A stretch of DNA of 64,000 bases from an uncultured Gammaproteobacteria bacterium (GTDB lineage Bacteria; Pseudomonadota; Gammaproteobacteria; UBA4575): the NCBI GenBank assembly GCA_951812785.1, contig OX638335.1, positions 1,143,501-1,207,500 of the forward strand, read 5' to 3'. The notes under the pieces were generated by a model that saw only the letters and a list, made by a program, of their open reading frames with translations, was not told the origin of the DNA and did no database searches. The translations under genes were made by a program, and so were the position numbers. This document shows positions 15,841 through 24,657 of the stretch, piece after piece. Each line of letters begins with the position of its first letter. The stretch's first letter is position 1.

Positions 15841-17097
15841 CTATAAATCTCCGCTCGCTGCACCTTCCATAATGTAGCGAATATTTTCACGAATTCTTTT
15901 TGCATCGGCACGTAATTCTTTAGTGAGATGCGAATTAGGGTTTTGAGCATAGTCCAGCCAACTGACATCCCAATCTAGAGTGACTATCCAGATCTGACCA
16001 TCAGCGTCTTCCATTAAGGTGATTTTGCATGGTAAGAAAATAATAAATTCCGGCATGTAATCTAAAATTTTACGTGCTACCACTGCATCACAGAATCTAA
16101 AAATTTCTATTCTTGGTGATGGTGCATCGGTTAACGCTTCGATTTCTTTAGACAGAGGACTAGAACCAACAAATTTAAAATTCACTTCATTAGCACGCAG
16201 TTTCATAGAATCCACCGCATCATCCCATGTCACACCTTCTTCTAGAGGCAGTTTATGTGTCACCATACTAAGCATGTCACGCACTGATAACGGACTCATC
16301 ATCATCATGCTTTGAATAGCATTCTTCTTGGCTTCATCACTAATATCAGGTGACATAGTATTTATAGGATGATCACGGAAAGTTTGGGTTGGGAATCCTG
16401 GAATTTTTGCGATAGGAAGAACATTTGGCAAATCATCATCTTCACGCTTTTCGTAGGTTCCACCCATCATGGCAAGAATCATTTTAGGGTCCATATTACG
16501 CATTATGCTGTCGAGTGTCCCTGCATGAGTCATGGTATCGATACTAGGGTTCATCATCCCCATCATGGGATTCATCATCATAGCCGGATTCAGCATACCC
16601 GTCATGGGATTCATTATCATAGCCGGATTCATCATCCCCATCATGGAATTCATCATCATAGCCGGATTCATCATCCCCATCATGGAATTCATCATCATAG
16701 CCGGATTCATCATCCCCATCATGGAATTCATCATCATAGCCGGATTCATCATCCCCATCATGGGATTCATCATCATAGCCGGATTCATCATCCCCATCAT
16801 GGGATTCATCATCATAGCCGGATTCATCATCCCCATCATGGGATTCATCATCATAGCCGGATTCATCATCCCCATCATGGGATTCATCATCATAGCCGGA
16901 TTCATCATCCCCATCATGGGATTCATCATCATAGCCGGATTCATCATCATAGCCGGATTCATCATCCCATGGGCCGGTATGTTTGGCTGACCATTTGCTT
17001 GACTAGAGGCATTAGATTCGGTTTCTCCAAAAGCCATAGGGCTTGCGACGAGAAACGTCATTAACAACGCATAGATAAAACTCTGTTTACTTCTCAT
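15841..17097 (-). CDS. Methionine-rich repeat protein with C-terminal DUF302 domain
   Basis: 418 residues with a signal peptide (MRSKQSFIYALLMTFLVASPMAFG). Residues about 44-190 are some ten to eleven 13-residue units of the pattern MMNPAMMMNPMMG; some units carry NS or MT in place of NP. The C-terminal 200 residues resemble DUF302: LPLEEGVTWDDAVDSMK, then IEIFRFCDAVVARKILDY, FIIFLPCKITLMEDADGQ and WIVTLDWDVSW. DUF302 proteins are widespread and uncharacterised, and often neighbour sulfur or metal genes. The protein is probably periplasmic. It starts 43 bases before the haem-motif gene on the same strand, so the two are likely one operon. The exact link to the transporter and DsrE2 is inference. 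Confidence 0.8.
   Translation of the reverse strand: MRSKQSFIYALLMTFLVASPMAFGETESNASSQANGQPNIPAHGMMNPAMMMNPAMMMNPMMGMMNPAMMMNPMMGMMNPAMMMNPMMGMMNPAMMMNPMMGMMNPAMMMNPMMGMMNPAMMMNSMMGMMNPAMMMNSMMGMMNPAMMMNSMMGMMNPAMIMNPMTGMLNPAMMMNPMMGMMNPSIDTMTHAGTLDSIMRNMDPKMILAMMGGTYEKREDDDLPNVLPIAKIPGFPTQTFRDHPINTMSPDISDEAKKNAIQSMMMMSPLSVRDMLSMVTHKLPLEEGVTWDDAVDSMKLRANEVNFKFVGSSPLSKEIEALTDAPSPRIEIFRFCDAVVARKILDYMPEFIIFLPCKITLMEDADGQIWIVTLDWDVSWLDYAQNPNSHLTKELRADAKRIRENIRYIMEGAASGDL
16543..16968 (-). repeat. 39-bp tandem repeat, about eleven units (Met-rich coding)
   Basis: Copies of a 39-base unit recur exactly every 39 bases; the landmark agccggatt falls at 16582, 16621, 16660, 16699, 16738, 16777, 16816, 16855, 16894 and 16933. 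A shortened 18-base unit ends the array near 16951. Most units are identical; a few near the coding 3' end differ by one to three bases. It encodes the Met-rich arm of the DUF302 protein. Confidence 0.92.
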
Positions 17098-17188
17098 TCA
17101 GACTCCTCTGCCAATTTTAAGATATCAGCTAATTATTATGCCGCTGCACATACGGCTCTTTAACATATACCAGATACTAATATGGTTT

Positions 17189-17671
17189 TTACACGTATAA
17201 GGTGATATCTGCCTCGCCAGCAAACTCAAAGAATGTCGCCGCACCACCATATTCAACATCGTCAAGAAGATCGTCGTGTTCAAAATCAAATAGATCAACC
17301 GTCATCTGGCAAGCAACAAATTTAACTTCTGCCTCTAAACAAAGATCTCGTAGTTCTTCGATACTAGCAACACCTTTCTTTTTCATTTTAGCTTTCATCA
17401 TTGAAGACATTAGGGCTTCCATGCCTGGTAGCGTAGTACCCATCACAGGAAACCACTTATCCATACCCATAGGCATGGGCATTGCTGTGTTTCCTAGTGG
17501 AGTCACTTTAAGATTCACATCTTTGCGTAACAGAGCTAATCCATAAAAAGTAAAAAATATTTGCACTTCGTAATCGAGTGCAGCTGCAGTTGATGCAAGA
17601 ATAAATGGTGGGTAAGCCCAATCGAGGCTTCCTTTTGTAGCAATAATAGCTAGTTTTTTTCTATCCGACAT
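17189..17671 (-). CDS. DsrE/DsrF-like sulfur carrier (DsrE2 type)
   Basis: 160 residues of the DsrE/F family. The N-terminal strand KLAIIATKGSLDWAYPP, the loop PLGNTAMPMPMGMDKW, and the conserved cysteine in VKFVACQMTVDLF are typical of DsrE2 proteins, which carry sulfane sulfur in sulfur oxidisers, often with TusA and rhodanese. No TusA or rhodanese gene is adjacent here. It stands upstream of the Met-rich genes on the same strand with a 91-base gap. A role in receiving sulfur imported by the YeeE/YedE protein is inferred. Confidence 0.85.
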   Translation of the reverse strand: MSDRKKLAIIATKGSLDWAYPPFILASTAAALDYEVQIFFTFYGLALLRKDVNLKVTPLGNTAMPMPMGMDKWFPVMGTTLPGMEALMSSMMKAKMKKKGVASIEELRDLCLEAEVKFVACQMTVDLFDFEHDDLLDDVEYGGAATFFEFAGEADITLYV

Positions 17672-17824
17672 AGTACCCTCTAATATTTATTAGTATGTAC
17701 AGTAAGCTAGGAAAAGCACATTAGTATATTATTAAAATCTGATATAGATTGATCTGTATTCAATTTCAGACTGCCTAGATAGATTTTATATATAGACCTT
17801 AATAATTCATCAGGTTACGAAAGC

Positions 17825-18499
17825 TTACTGATAGTGAGTGGGATCTTTTAAACCTGCATCAACAAATCCTTGGGCTCTTAATTTACAAGAATCACATTGC
17901 CCACATGCCAGTCCCTGTTGAGTTGCTTGGTAGCATGACACCGTGTCAGCATAGTTTACACCTAAGCGCATCCCTTGCTTAATAATCTGGGCTTTGGTCA
18001 TATGGATAAGAGGAGCCTGTATTCTCACAGCGTTGCCCTCAATTCCTGCTTTAGTAGCGAGATGACACATGGACTGAAATGTCTCAACAAATTCTGGCCG
18101 GCAATCTGGGTAGCCAGAATAATCCAGCGCATTCACTCCTATAAAAATGGAGCTTGCCTCAAGGACTTCCGCCCAGCCCATAGCGATAGACAAGAAGATA
18201 GTATTTCTAGCTGGAACATAGGTAATAGGGATCTCACTGGAAGAATCTGTAGGAATGTTTAGCTGATGATTTGTTAAAGCAGAATTTTCGAAAAGTGACA
18301 AATTCAGATCGACAATATGATGTTTCTTTACTTGAGCTGACTGAGCAATTCTCTCACTAGCGACTAGTTCTGCCGTATGCCTTTGCCCATAACGAAAGCT
18401 TAGCGCATAACATTCATATTGCTGCTGTGCGATGGCTAGAGCTGTAACCGAATCCAGCCCTCCAGATAAAAGCACCACTGCTGTTTTGTTATTAGTCAA
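17825..18499 (-). CDS. queC: 7-cyano-7-deazaguanine synthase QueC
   Basis: ATP-dependent enzyme converting 7-carboxy-7-deazaguanine to preQ0 in queuosine synthesis. The ATP-loop [11 protein letters not shown] is at the N-terminus, and the C-terminal zinc ligands are in [36 protein letters not shown] is also diagnostic. 224 residues is normal. It begins two bases after the queE stop, so the two steps are encoded together. Confidence 0.95.
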   Translation of the reverse strand: MTNNKTAVVLLSGGLDSVTALAIAQQQYECYALSFRYGQRHTAELVASERIAQSAQVKKHHIVDLNLSLFENSALTNHQLNIPTDSSSEIPITYVPARNTIFLSIAMGWAEVLEASSIFIGVNALDYSGYPDCRPEFVETFQSMCHLATKAGIEGNAVRIQAPLIHMTKAQIIKQGMRLGVNYADTVSCYQATQQGLACGQCDSCKLRAQGFVDAGLKDPTHYQ

Positions 18500-18501
18500 T
18501 A

Positions 18502-19149
18502 CTACTTACCTGGTTGATCGCCCCACAGCACTTTGTGCAATTGCATTTGAAAACGTACTGGTAGCTGATCACGTAAAATCCAATCAGCTAATTGGGCTGG
18601 ATTCAATTGTTCATGGCTGGGTGAAAATAACACTTCACACATGGAGTCCAGCGCCTTACTTTCTAGCTGCTGCTTACTCCAAAGATAATCTTGCTCACTA
18701 CAAATGACAAATTTGATTTGGTCTTTGTCATTGATGCACCGCAGGTTTTGCCAACGATTACGCTCAACTTCAGCTGAATCGGGCGTCTTAATATCCATGA
18801 TTTTTCTAACACGGATGTCAACATCTTCTAATGGCATAGCACCGCTAGTTTCTAGAGAGACATGATAACCGTCATCGCATAATTGTTTAAGTAGTGGGAG
18901 ACATTCTGGTTGCGCGAGAGGCTCACCGCCCGTGACAGTGATATAAGATGTTTTATAGTTTTTTATTTGGGAAAAAATAGTTGGGAAACCCATCCAATCA
19001 CCGCCTGAAAAAGCATACGCGGTATCGCAATAGAGACAACGTAACGGACATCCCGTAAGGCGTACAAACACAGTCGGCAAGCCCACTGCGCAAGTCTCAC
19101 CTTGCAGAGAATAGAATATCTCTGTGATTCGTAATTTAGATTCTGACAT
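18502..19149 (-). CDS. queE: 7-carboxy-7-deazaguanine synthase QueE
   Basis: Radical-SAM enzyme forming 7-carboxy-7-deazaguanine from 6-carboxytetrahydropterin. The N-terminal [24 protein letters not shown] and the cluster motif [14 protein letters not shown] (CxxxCxxC) are clear, as is VTGGEPLAQ. 215 residues. Directly upstream of queC in the same transcript. Confidence 0.95.
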   Translation of the reverse strand: MSESKLRITEIFYSLQGETCAVGLPTVFVRLTGCPLRCLYCDTAYAFSGGDWMGFPTIFSQIKNYKTSYITVTGGEPLAQPECLPLLKQLCDDGYHVSLETSGAMPLEDVDIRVRKIMDIKTPDSAEVERNRWQNLRCINDKDQIKFVICSEQDYLWSKQQLESKALDSMCEVLFSPSHEQLNPAQLADWILRDQLPVRFQMQLHKVLWGDQPGK

Positions 19150-19233
19150 TAAACAATATGAAGTAAAGTACTAACAATTTCTTCATATTAAGCACTTCAC
19201 ATGGGAAGTACCAGCAACACGGTTATTTAAATT

Positions 19234-20091
19234 TTAATGACCTTCTTTATCTAGACGATGCAAACGCTCTTGAGCTAAGCCAGCCACAGTCGAATTAGGA
19301 AATTGAGAACGCAAGCGAGTCAATGTAACGCGCGACTCATCGAATTGACCTAACTCATATTGAGTGAAACCAATCTTCAATCGCGCATCCGGCAATTTAC
19401 TACTCGCCGGATAACCATCAATCACTTTATTAAACCCAACAAGCGCACGATCATAGCGCTTAGTTACATAGTTAGCTTCTGCCAGCCAGTACTGAGCGTT
19501 AGCCGAATATTTGCTGTTTGGATAGTTTGATAAAAAATCTTCAAAGGCTGTAATCGACTCATCATAACGGCGTTGCTTTAACATCAGAAATGCACTTCGG
19601 TAGGCATCAATGGTTTGATTAGAATCTTCAGTATCGCTTGAAACAACAGTCGGCTTTCTTTCCATGACTTTGCGTTCAGGCTTAGCACTTTCAGCTTGAG
19701 TGTCACTGCTCATAGCTTTTGATGGCTCTCTAGTCATCGTTTGTTTATTCTCATTCATTTTAGGAGACGTTTTCAAGCGTTTATCTATCGCTATAAAAGA
19801 TTCGCGCTGCTGCTTTTGCATTTGATCCAACTCATTACGCAAACTTTCATTTTGACCACGAAGCTCTTGTAACTCGCCTTGCATACTGTTAAATTTCTTC
19901 TGCAACGTGATCAAACTTTCTTTATTAGCAGAGCTAGCCACTTCACTATCCAGCGCTCGTTCTAACCTCTCTAAGCGTTGAGTCACTATATTTAGTTCCT
20001 CTCTAGTCGCTTTTGGAGTTGCACTGACTACTTGTGAAAGCGACGCCAACACCAATAGATTAACAATAATAGTTAAACGACTATGTATCAT
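19234..20091 (-). CDS. cpoB: CpoB/YbgF, Tol-Pal-associated periplasmic coordinator
   Basis: Periplasmic protein that links Tol-Pal with peptidoglycan synthase PBP1B. Start at ATG 20091 (MIHSRLTIIVNLLVLASLSQVVSA, a signal peptide) with AAAGGGA upstream. Next comes an N-terminal coiled coil (about residues 30-105, with LQGELQELRGQNESLRNEL). A basic-polar linker and C-terminal TPR repeats follow (AYRSAFLMLKQRRYDESI, YSANAQYWLAEANYV, PDARLKIGFTQYELG). Last gene of the tol-pal operon. Confidence 0.92.
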   Translation of the reverse strand: MIHSRLTIIVNLLVLASLSQVVSATPKATREELNIVTQRLERLERALDSEVASSANKESLITLQKKFNSMQGELQELRGQNESLRNELDQMQKQQRESFIAIDKRLKTSPKMNENKQTMTREPSKAMSSDTQAESAKPERKVMERKPTVVSSDTEDSNQTIDAYRSAFLMLKQRRYDESITAFEDFLSNYPNSKYSANAQYWLAEANYVTKRYDRALVGFNKVIDGYPASSKLPDARLKIGFTQYELGQFDESRVTLTRLRSQFPNSTVAGLAQERLHRLDKEGH

Positions 20092-20127
20092 AAAATTCCC
20101 TTTAACATTCAAAGTTACTTAATCACT

Positions 20128-20661
20128 CTAGTAAACAATTTCTACTCGTCGATTCAATTGTAAAGCTGTGGCATCAGTCCCATCTACTGCAGGACGCTCT
20201 TCACCAAAGCTTACGATTTCAACTTGTACTTCCCGCGTACCTTCTAGCAACAAAACTTCACGCACAGATTTTGCGCGCTCCTCACCTAGCGCTAAATTAT
20301 ATTCGCGCGTTCCACGTTCATCTGCATGCCCTTCCAGACGAACTAGTCGTTCCGGGCTGCTACTTAGATATTTTCCATGCTCTCTCACAATCAACAAAGA
20401 ATCTTCTCTGATGTTGGCACTGTCATAATCAAAATAAATAGTCCGCACAAATAGGTCACTGGCCAGGTCATCTAGCGGATCAAGAATAACCGAACCACTT
20501 TCATCTAAACCTGAAGATGAATAACTGTCTGCACCAGCATCAATGGGTGCACCATCTTCTATACCATCACCTGTCTCTGACTTTGTTTTATTGCTAGAGC
20601 AACCCGCGGCCACTAGCAATAACGATAGAAAAAATATTACTGAAATTTGTCGAATAATCAT
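20128..20661 (-). CDS. pal: Peptidoglycan-associated lipoprotein Pal
   Basis: 177-residue outer-membrane lipoprotein. The lipobox LVAAGC gives a mature N-terminal cysteine. A flexible acidic Ser/Asp-rich linker is followed by the OmpA-like peptidoglycan-binding domain: TIYFDYDSANIRE, LEGHADERGTREYNLALGEERA and a C-terminal LNRRVEIVY. Binds TolB and peptidoglycan. Confidence 0.96.
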   Translation of the reverse strand: MIIRQISVIFFLSLLLVAAGCSSNKTKSETGDGIEDGAPIDAGADSYSSSGLDESGSVILDPLDDLASDLFVRTIYFDYDSANIREDSLLIVREHGKYLSSSPERLVRLEGHADERGTREYNLALGEERAKSVREVLLLEGTREVQVEIVSFGEERPAVDGTDATALQLNRRVEIVY

Positions 20662-20690
20662 GTGTATTCCCCTTTAAAAATTCTTAAAGC

Positions 20691-21980
20691 TTATCGTCGA
20701 AATGGTGACCATGAAGGTTCTCTCACTTTCTCTTTCTGCAAACTTAATCGCTGTCGTACTCGTCCATCTGAACTAATCACAGACAGAACCGTACTATTAT
20801 TATGGCGCGTTGAATAAATAATCATACTTCCATTAGGTGCAAAACTTGGCGCTTCATCAAGCGTGCCATCCGTCAGCAATCTAAATGAATTTCTTTCCAT
20901 ATCAAATAAACCAATGCAATATCCGCCATCATTTCTATGCACCATGGCTAGATATTTTCCATCAGCTGATACAGCTGGAGCAGCATTATAGTTTCCCTTA
21001 AATGTCATACGTTTCGGAGAACCACCACCGAAAGACACTCGATATATTTGTGGCGCGCCTGACCGATTTGACGTGAAGTAAACAAATCGTCCATCTGGAG
21101 ACCAGGCTGGTTCGGTATCAATTCCGGAATTATTTGTTAGTTTGCGCAACTTGCGTGATTCCACATCTAGAATATAGACATCCGGATCACCGCCAGAAGA
21201 TAGTGTTAGTGCAATTGAAGCACTATCAGGAGACCAGGCTGGAGCACTATTAATACCCGGCTCAGATGAAATTTTAGAGCGCTTGCCAGTCGTAAGATCC
21301 TGCACAAAAATTTCAGTACGATCATTCTCAAATGAAACATAAGCTAGACGTCGACCATCCGGGGCCCAGGCGGGAGATAACAATTGTTTTGATGAAGAAA
21401 AAATGGTGCGCGGACTGTAGCCATCTGCATCGGCAATTTGTAATTGGTATTGCTTACCGTTTTTACTGCCTGCCTCACTTATGTAAGCGATACGCGTACT
21501 AAACGCACCTTTTATTCCAGTGAGCTTTTCAAATACCAAATCTGAAATTTTATGCGCGACTTTACGTAATTGATTTTTATTCGTTGTCACTGAATGACCG
21601 AGCACACGATTCTTTCTAACCAAATTATATAGCTCAAACTGAACACGCACTTTGCCTTCACCTGCAGCAGTGGCAGTCATTGTTAACAACGCTTCAATCC
21701 CGACGTTACGCCACTTAGGATAGTCCACTTGATCTAACTTGACGCTTTGCTGCGGATACTTTTTCTTATCTATAATAGAGAAGTAACCACTTCTATGCAG
21801 ATCAGCAAAAACAACACTTTCAAGCAGAATAGCCTCAATAGGAATATCGCCCGCCACCGGTGTGATTGCCACTGGCATAGCAGATTCAACACCTTGGGTG
21901 ATTTCTATTTCCAATAATGCATAAGCATTTCCAGAAACAAGCAAAGCTAAGATAACAATTAATTTATGTATATTTTTCAT
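20691..21980 (-). CDS. tolB: Tol-Pal periplasmic beta-propeller TolB
   Basis: 429 residues: a signal peptide, an N-terminal alpha/beta domain, and a six-bladed propeller shown by repeated blade motifs SPAWAPDGRRLAYVS, SAPAWSPDSASIAL, TEPAWSPDGRFVYF, APAVSADGKYLA, and APSFAPNGSMIIY. Connects Pal to TolA. Third-last gene of the tol operon. Confidence 0.97.
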   Translation of the reverse strand: MKNIHKLIVILALLVSGNAYALLEIEITQGVESAMPVAITPVAGDIPIEAILLESVVFADLHRSGYFSIIDKKKYPQQSVKLDQVDYPKWRNVGIEALLTMTATAAGEGKVRVQFELYNLVRKNRVLGHSVTTNKNQLRKVAHKISDLVFEKLTGIKGAFSTRIAYISEAGSKNGKQYQLQIADADGYSPRTIFSSSKQLLSPAWAPDGRRLAYVSFENDRTEIFVQDLTTGKRSKISSEPGINSAPAWSPDSASIALTLSSGGDPDVYILDVESRKLRKLTNNSGIDTEPAWSPDGRFVYFTSNRSGAPQIYRVSFGGGSPKRMTFKGNYNAAPAVSADGKYLAMVHRNDGGYCIGLFDMERNSFRLLTDGTLDEAPSFAPNGSMIIYSTRHNNSTVLSVISSDGRVRQRLSLQKEKVREPSWSPFRR

Positions 21981-22007
21981 AACAAATATTAAGTTAATTC
22001 AACTCAA

Positions 22008-22931
22008 TCAATTGGGCTTAAAATGAAATTCAATCAATGGTTCAAAAACATCTTTATTAGGAGGCGCAGGTAAAGGCTCAGACTTCCATATAGCCTCTTT
22101 AATAGACTTTCTAAATTGATCACTCCCACCGCTACAACTAATAATAGAAACCTCTTTAATATAACCTCCGACAACTTGGATAATTCGCACCTTACAAGAT
22201 GCATTACTAGTATCAATTCCAGGAGGCTTGCGCCATTGGCTTGTTACTCTTGTTTTAATGGCAGCACCATACTGCGACTTTAAAGTACTTAATTCTCGTT
22301 GTCTCGCTGCCTTAGCTGCACGTTCTTGTTCAGCGCGAATTTCAGCTTCTTCCTGTTCTAGGATCGCGTCCAGGCGTTTTTGTTCCGCTTCTTGCTCAGC
22401 TTGCCTTTTTGCTTGTTCTTGTTTTTCTAGTTCTTCCTCAAGCTTCTTGGCTTTTTCTTCTGCTACGCGCTTTTCTTCTTTGGCTTTTTTTACTTCAGCT
22501 TGACGTTTTTCTTCTTCTCGCCTTTCAGCCTCTTCTTGTTTTTCTAGTTCTTCCTCAAGCTTCTTAGCTTTTTCTTCTGCTACGCGCTTTTCTTCTTTGG
22601 CTTTTTTTACTTCAGCTTGACGTTTTTCTTCTTCTCGCCTTTCAGCCTCTTCTTGTTTTTTCTTTCTCTCTTCAGCTTCACGTTGCTTGCGCTGCTCTTC
22701 TTCACGCTTTTTACGCTCGCGCATTTCTTGTTCATCACGTTTTTTCTTCTTCTCTTGCTCTATCGCCGCACCATCTATGACTTCAGCTTTAACGATATTT
22801 ACTGGATCAACCACTGCCTGGCCAACCTTGGGTTTCATTTGAAAACCTATAATAAATAGCGCAAAAACAACAACATGCACAATTACCGCGATGAGCATAG
22901 AACGCGGAAGATAAAGCGAACCCTTGGCCAT
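22008..22931 (-). CDS. tolA: TolA, energy-coupling bridge of Tol-Pal
   Basis: 307 residues: one N-terminal transmembrane helix (residues about 12-32, LIAVIVHVVVFALFIIGF), a long highly charged Lys/Glu/Arg/Ala helix (about 55-215), and a C-terminal globular domain with CKVRIIQVVGGYIKEV and the partner Cys in ISCSGGSDQF. The middle helix contains a 39-residue internal duplication described as a repeat. Interacts with TolQ-TolR in the membrane and with TolB/Pal in the periplasm. Confidence 0.94.
   Translation of the reverse strand: MAKGSLYLPRSMLIAVIVHVVVFALFIIGFQMKPKVGQAVVDPVNIVKAEVIDGAAIEQEKKKKRDEQEMRERKKREEEQRKQREAEERKKKQEEAERREEEKRQAEVKKAKEEKRVAEEKAKKLEEELEKQEEAERREEEKRQAEVKKAKEEKRVAEEKAKKLEEELEKQEQAKRQAEQEAEQKRLDAILEQEEAEIRAEQERAAKAARQRELSTLKSQYGAAIKTRVTSQWRKPPGIDTSNASCKVRIIQVVGGYIKEVSIISCSGGSDQFRKSIKEAIWKSEPLPAPPNKDVFEPLIEFHFKPN
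22418..22651 (-). repeat. 117-bp direct duplication inside tolA
   Basis: Two adjacent 117-base copies (landmark agcttcttgg at 22441 and agcttcttag at 22558) encode the same 39-residue block, containing EKRVAEEKAKKLEEELEKQ. Only about one base differs, so the duplication is recent. It lengthens the periplasmic helix of TolA by 39 residues in frame. Confidence 0.9.
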
Positions 22932-22942
22932 TTTATGTCTAC

Positions 22943-23380
22943 TTAGTTATCGGTTTCAGGCTGTGAAATCAAACCCACTGAAGGCACGCCAGCTTGCTGC
23001 AAGGCCACCATTACTTCAACCACTCGACCATACACCACATTTTGATCGCCTTTGACATAGGCTTGTTTAGTCGGCTCTTGTGCCAACATGCCAGGTGCTA
23101 GCTGGCGAAATTCATCAAGTGCCATAGGACGCTCTAGGTTAGAACCTTTATTGACATAGATCTTACCAAGTTGATCTACCGATACAATAAAAGGCTCATC
23201 CTGCTCCATAAACTCTTTAATCGGGTCTGAAGGAGCTTGTGGCAAATTGACTTGAACACCTTGATTAAACATTGGTGCGGTCACCATGAAGATCACCAGC
23301 AATACCAACATCACATCAATATAAGGCACGACATTTATATCGGCCATTGGCTTACGCCGACGTGAAATTGATTGAGACAT
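22943..23380 (-). CDS. tolR: TolR, proton-channel subunit
   Basis: 145 residues of the ExbD/TolR family. The single N-terminal membrane helix contains the proton-path aspartate in NVVPYIDVMLVLLVIFMV. The periplasmic domain is normal (IYVNKGSNLERPMALDEF, VVYGRVVEVMVALQQAG). Its start overlaps the tolQ stop by one base. Confidence 0.96.
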   Translation of the reverse strand: MSQSISRRRKPMADINVVPYIDVMLVLLVIFMVTAPMFNQGVQVNLPQAPSDPIKEFMEQDEPFIVSVDQLGKIYVNKGSNLERPMALDEFRQLAPGMLAQEPTKQAYVKGDQNVVYGRVVEVMVALQQAGVPSVGLISQPETDN

Positions 23381-24090
23381 TAGCCTTCAACACCTCGTGT
23401 TTGTGTCGATTCCACATCACGAGTAATCGCTTGCCGTTGCAACAAACCAGTAAATTCTTCTACAAAATTATCGTAACGCGTAATCAAACGATCCGCTTGT
23501 GTTGAATAACGGTTATAGGCAATCACCGCTGGAATAGCAGCAAATAAGCCCATAGCTGTCGCGATAAGTGCTTCTGCAATGCCTGGCGCTACTGCAGATA
23601 AGGTCGCTTGCTGAACATCCGCAAGTGCACGAAAAGAATTCATAATTCCCCACACGGTTCCAAGCAAACCAATATAGGGGCTAGTTGAGCCAACAGTGGC
23701 TAAAAATGACAGGTAGTTCTCTAGGAAATCTATTTCTCTTGAGAGCGCTACTTTCATTGATCTTAAGGAAGTATCGCTAATTGATAAGGCAGACACCTTA
23801 CGTGTCTTATGAAGTCGAATATATTCTTTGAAACCAGCCACAAATATTCGTTCCATGCCTGAGATATTTCGCTTGGACCCAACCTTTTCATACAAGGAAG
23901 GCAGGTCTGCGCCAGACCAAAAGCGATCTTCAAATGCATTGGCATCTTTAGTGGCTATTTTCAGCACACGCGCTTTACTAAAAATCATTGTCCACGAAAT
24001 GACTGATGCAAACACGAGGATAATCATAACAATTTGGACTAACAAACTCGCATCGGCAATTAACCGGTAAATACTCATATCTATATGCAT
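23380..24090 (-). CDS. tolQ: TolQ, motor subunit
   Basis: 236 residues of the ExbB/TolQ/MotA family with three membrane helices: LLVQIVMIILVFASVISWTMIF near the N-terminus, then STSPYIGLLGTVWGIMNSF and APGIAEALIATAMGLFAAIPAV. These are the family signatures. ATG 24090 overlaps the ybgC 3' end by ten bases; an internal ATG (MSIYRL) four codons in is an alternative. Confidence 0.95.
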   Translation of the reverse strand: MHIDMSIYRLIADASLLVQIVMIILVFASVISWTMIFSKARVLKIATKDANAFEDRFWSGADLPSLYEKVGSKRNISGMERIFVAGFKEYIRLHKTRKVSALSISDTSLRSMKVALSREIDFLENYLSFLATVGSTSPYIGLLGTVWGIMNSFRALADVQQATLSAVAPGIAEALIATAMGLFAAIPAVIAYNRYSTQADRLITRYDNFVEEFTGLLQRQAITRDVESTQTRGVEG

Positions 24091-24509
24091 GCTTTCAACA
24101 CTTTAAATATTGGTTTAGGAATAGGACACGGGGAAAACTGCTCGCTATGCAAACACACTACATTGACAGCGGCTTTTACAATTAATTCGCTTTTATCGGC
24201 ATCTAATTTAGAAACCAACTGTTGCATAGCCATACTTGCCTGTTTAAGTTGGATATTTTCCACGGAAACAGTTAGTTGTTGGTTAAAGCGAGCGGGCTTG
24301 AGGTACTTGATATCAACCTCTCTAACAGCAAATACAATACCATACTCAGATCGTAGTTGATCTTGCTCAAACCCAAATGAACGCAGCCATTCGGTACGTG
24401 CTCGCTCTAAAAATCTTAGGTAGTTAGCATAAAACACCACGCCACCAGCATCAGTGTCTTCGTAATAAATGCGCACTGGCCAATGAAACGGCTTCATATC
24501 TTCAGACAT
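24081..24509 (-). CDS. ybgC: YbgC, Tol-Pal-associated acyl-CoA thioesterase
   Basis: 142-residue hotdog-fold thioesterase. The active-site motif YYEDTDAGGVVFYANYLRFLERARTEW is unmistakable for YbgC. First gene of the ybgC-tolQRAB-pal-cpoB operon and overlapping tolQ. A 148-base gap before it, after ruvB, probably contains the operon promoter. Confidence 0.95.
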   Translation of the reverse strand: MSEDMKPFHWPVRIYYEDTDAGGVVFYANYLRFLERARTEWLRSFGFEQDQLRSEYGIVFAVREVDIKYLKPARFNQQLTVSVENIQLKQASMAMQQLVSKLDADKSELIVKAAVNVVCLHSEQFSPCPIPKPIFKVLKACI

Positions 24510-24657
24510 AAATCTTCATTTCCAAATGCTAACACCTCGACCTCACCCGTTCGTCATCTCTATACGCCATATACTCTATCTTCTATAGTCACATGACTTA
24601 TGGATACATTCATAACGAGGTTGGGTTATTGTATTAAATATGACAAGTTTGATGTTC

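Noticed and set aside
15304-16968. CRISPR-like regular repeats
   Set aside because: Units of 45 and 39 bases are contiguous, without unique spacers, and are in frame within protein genes.
15144-17064. Long plus-strand His-rich and Ile-rich frames opposite the Met-rich genes
   Set aside because: ATG reads as CAT on the other strand, so Met repeats create His repeats automatically. They have no independent ribosome binding sites, and the minus-strand genes have signal peptides and family domains.
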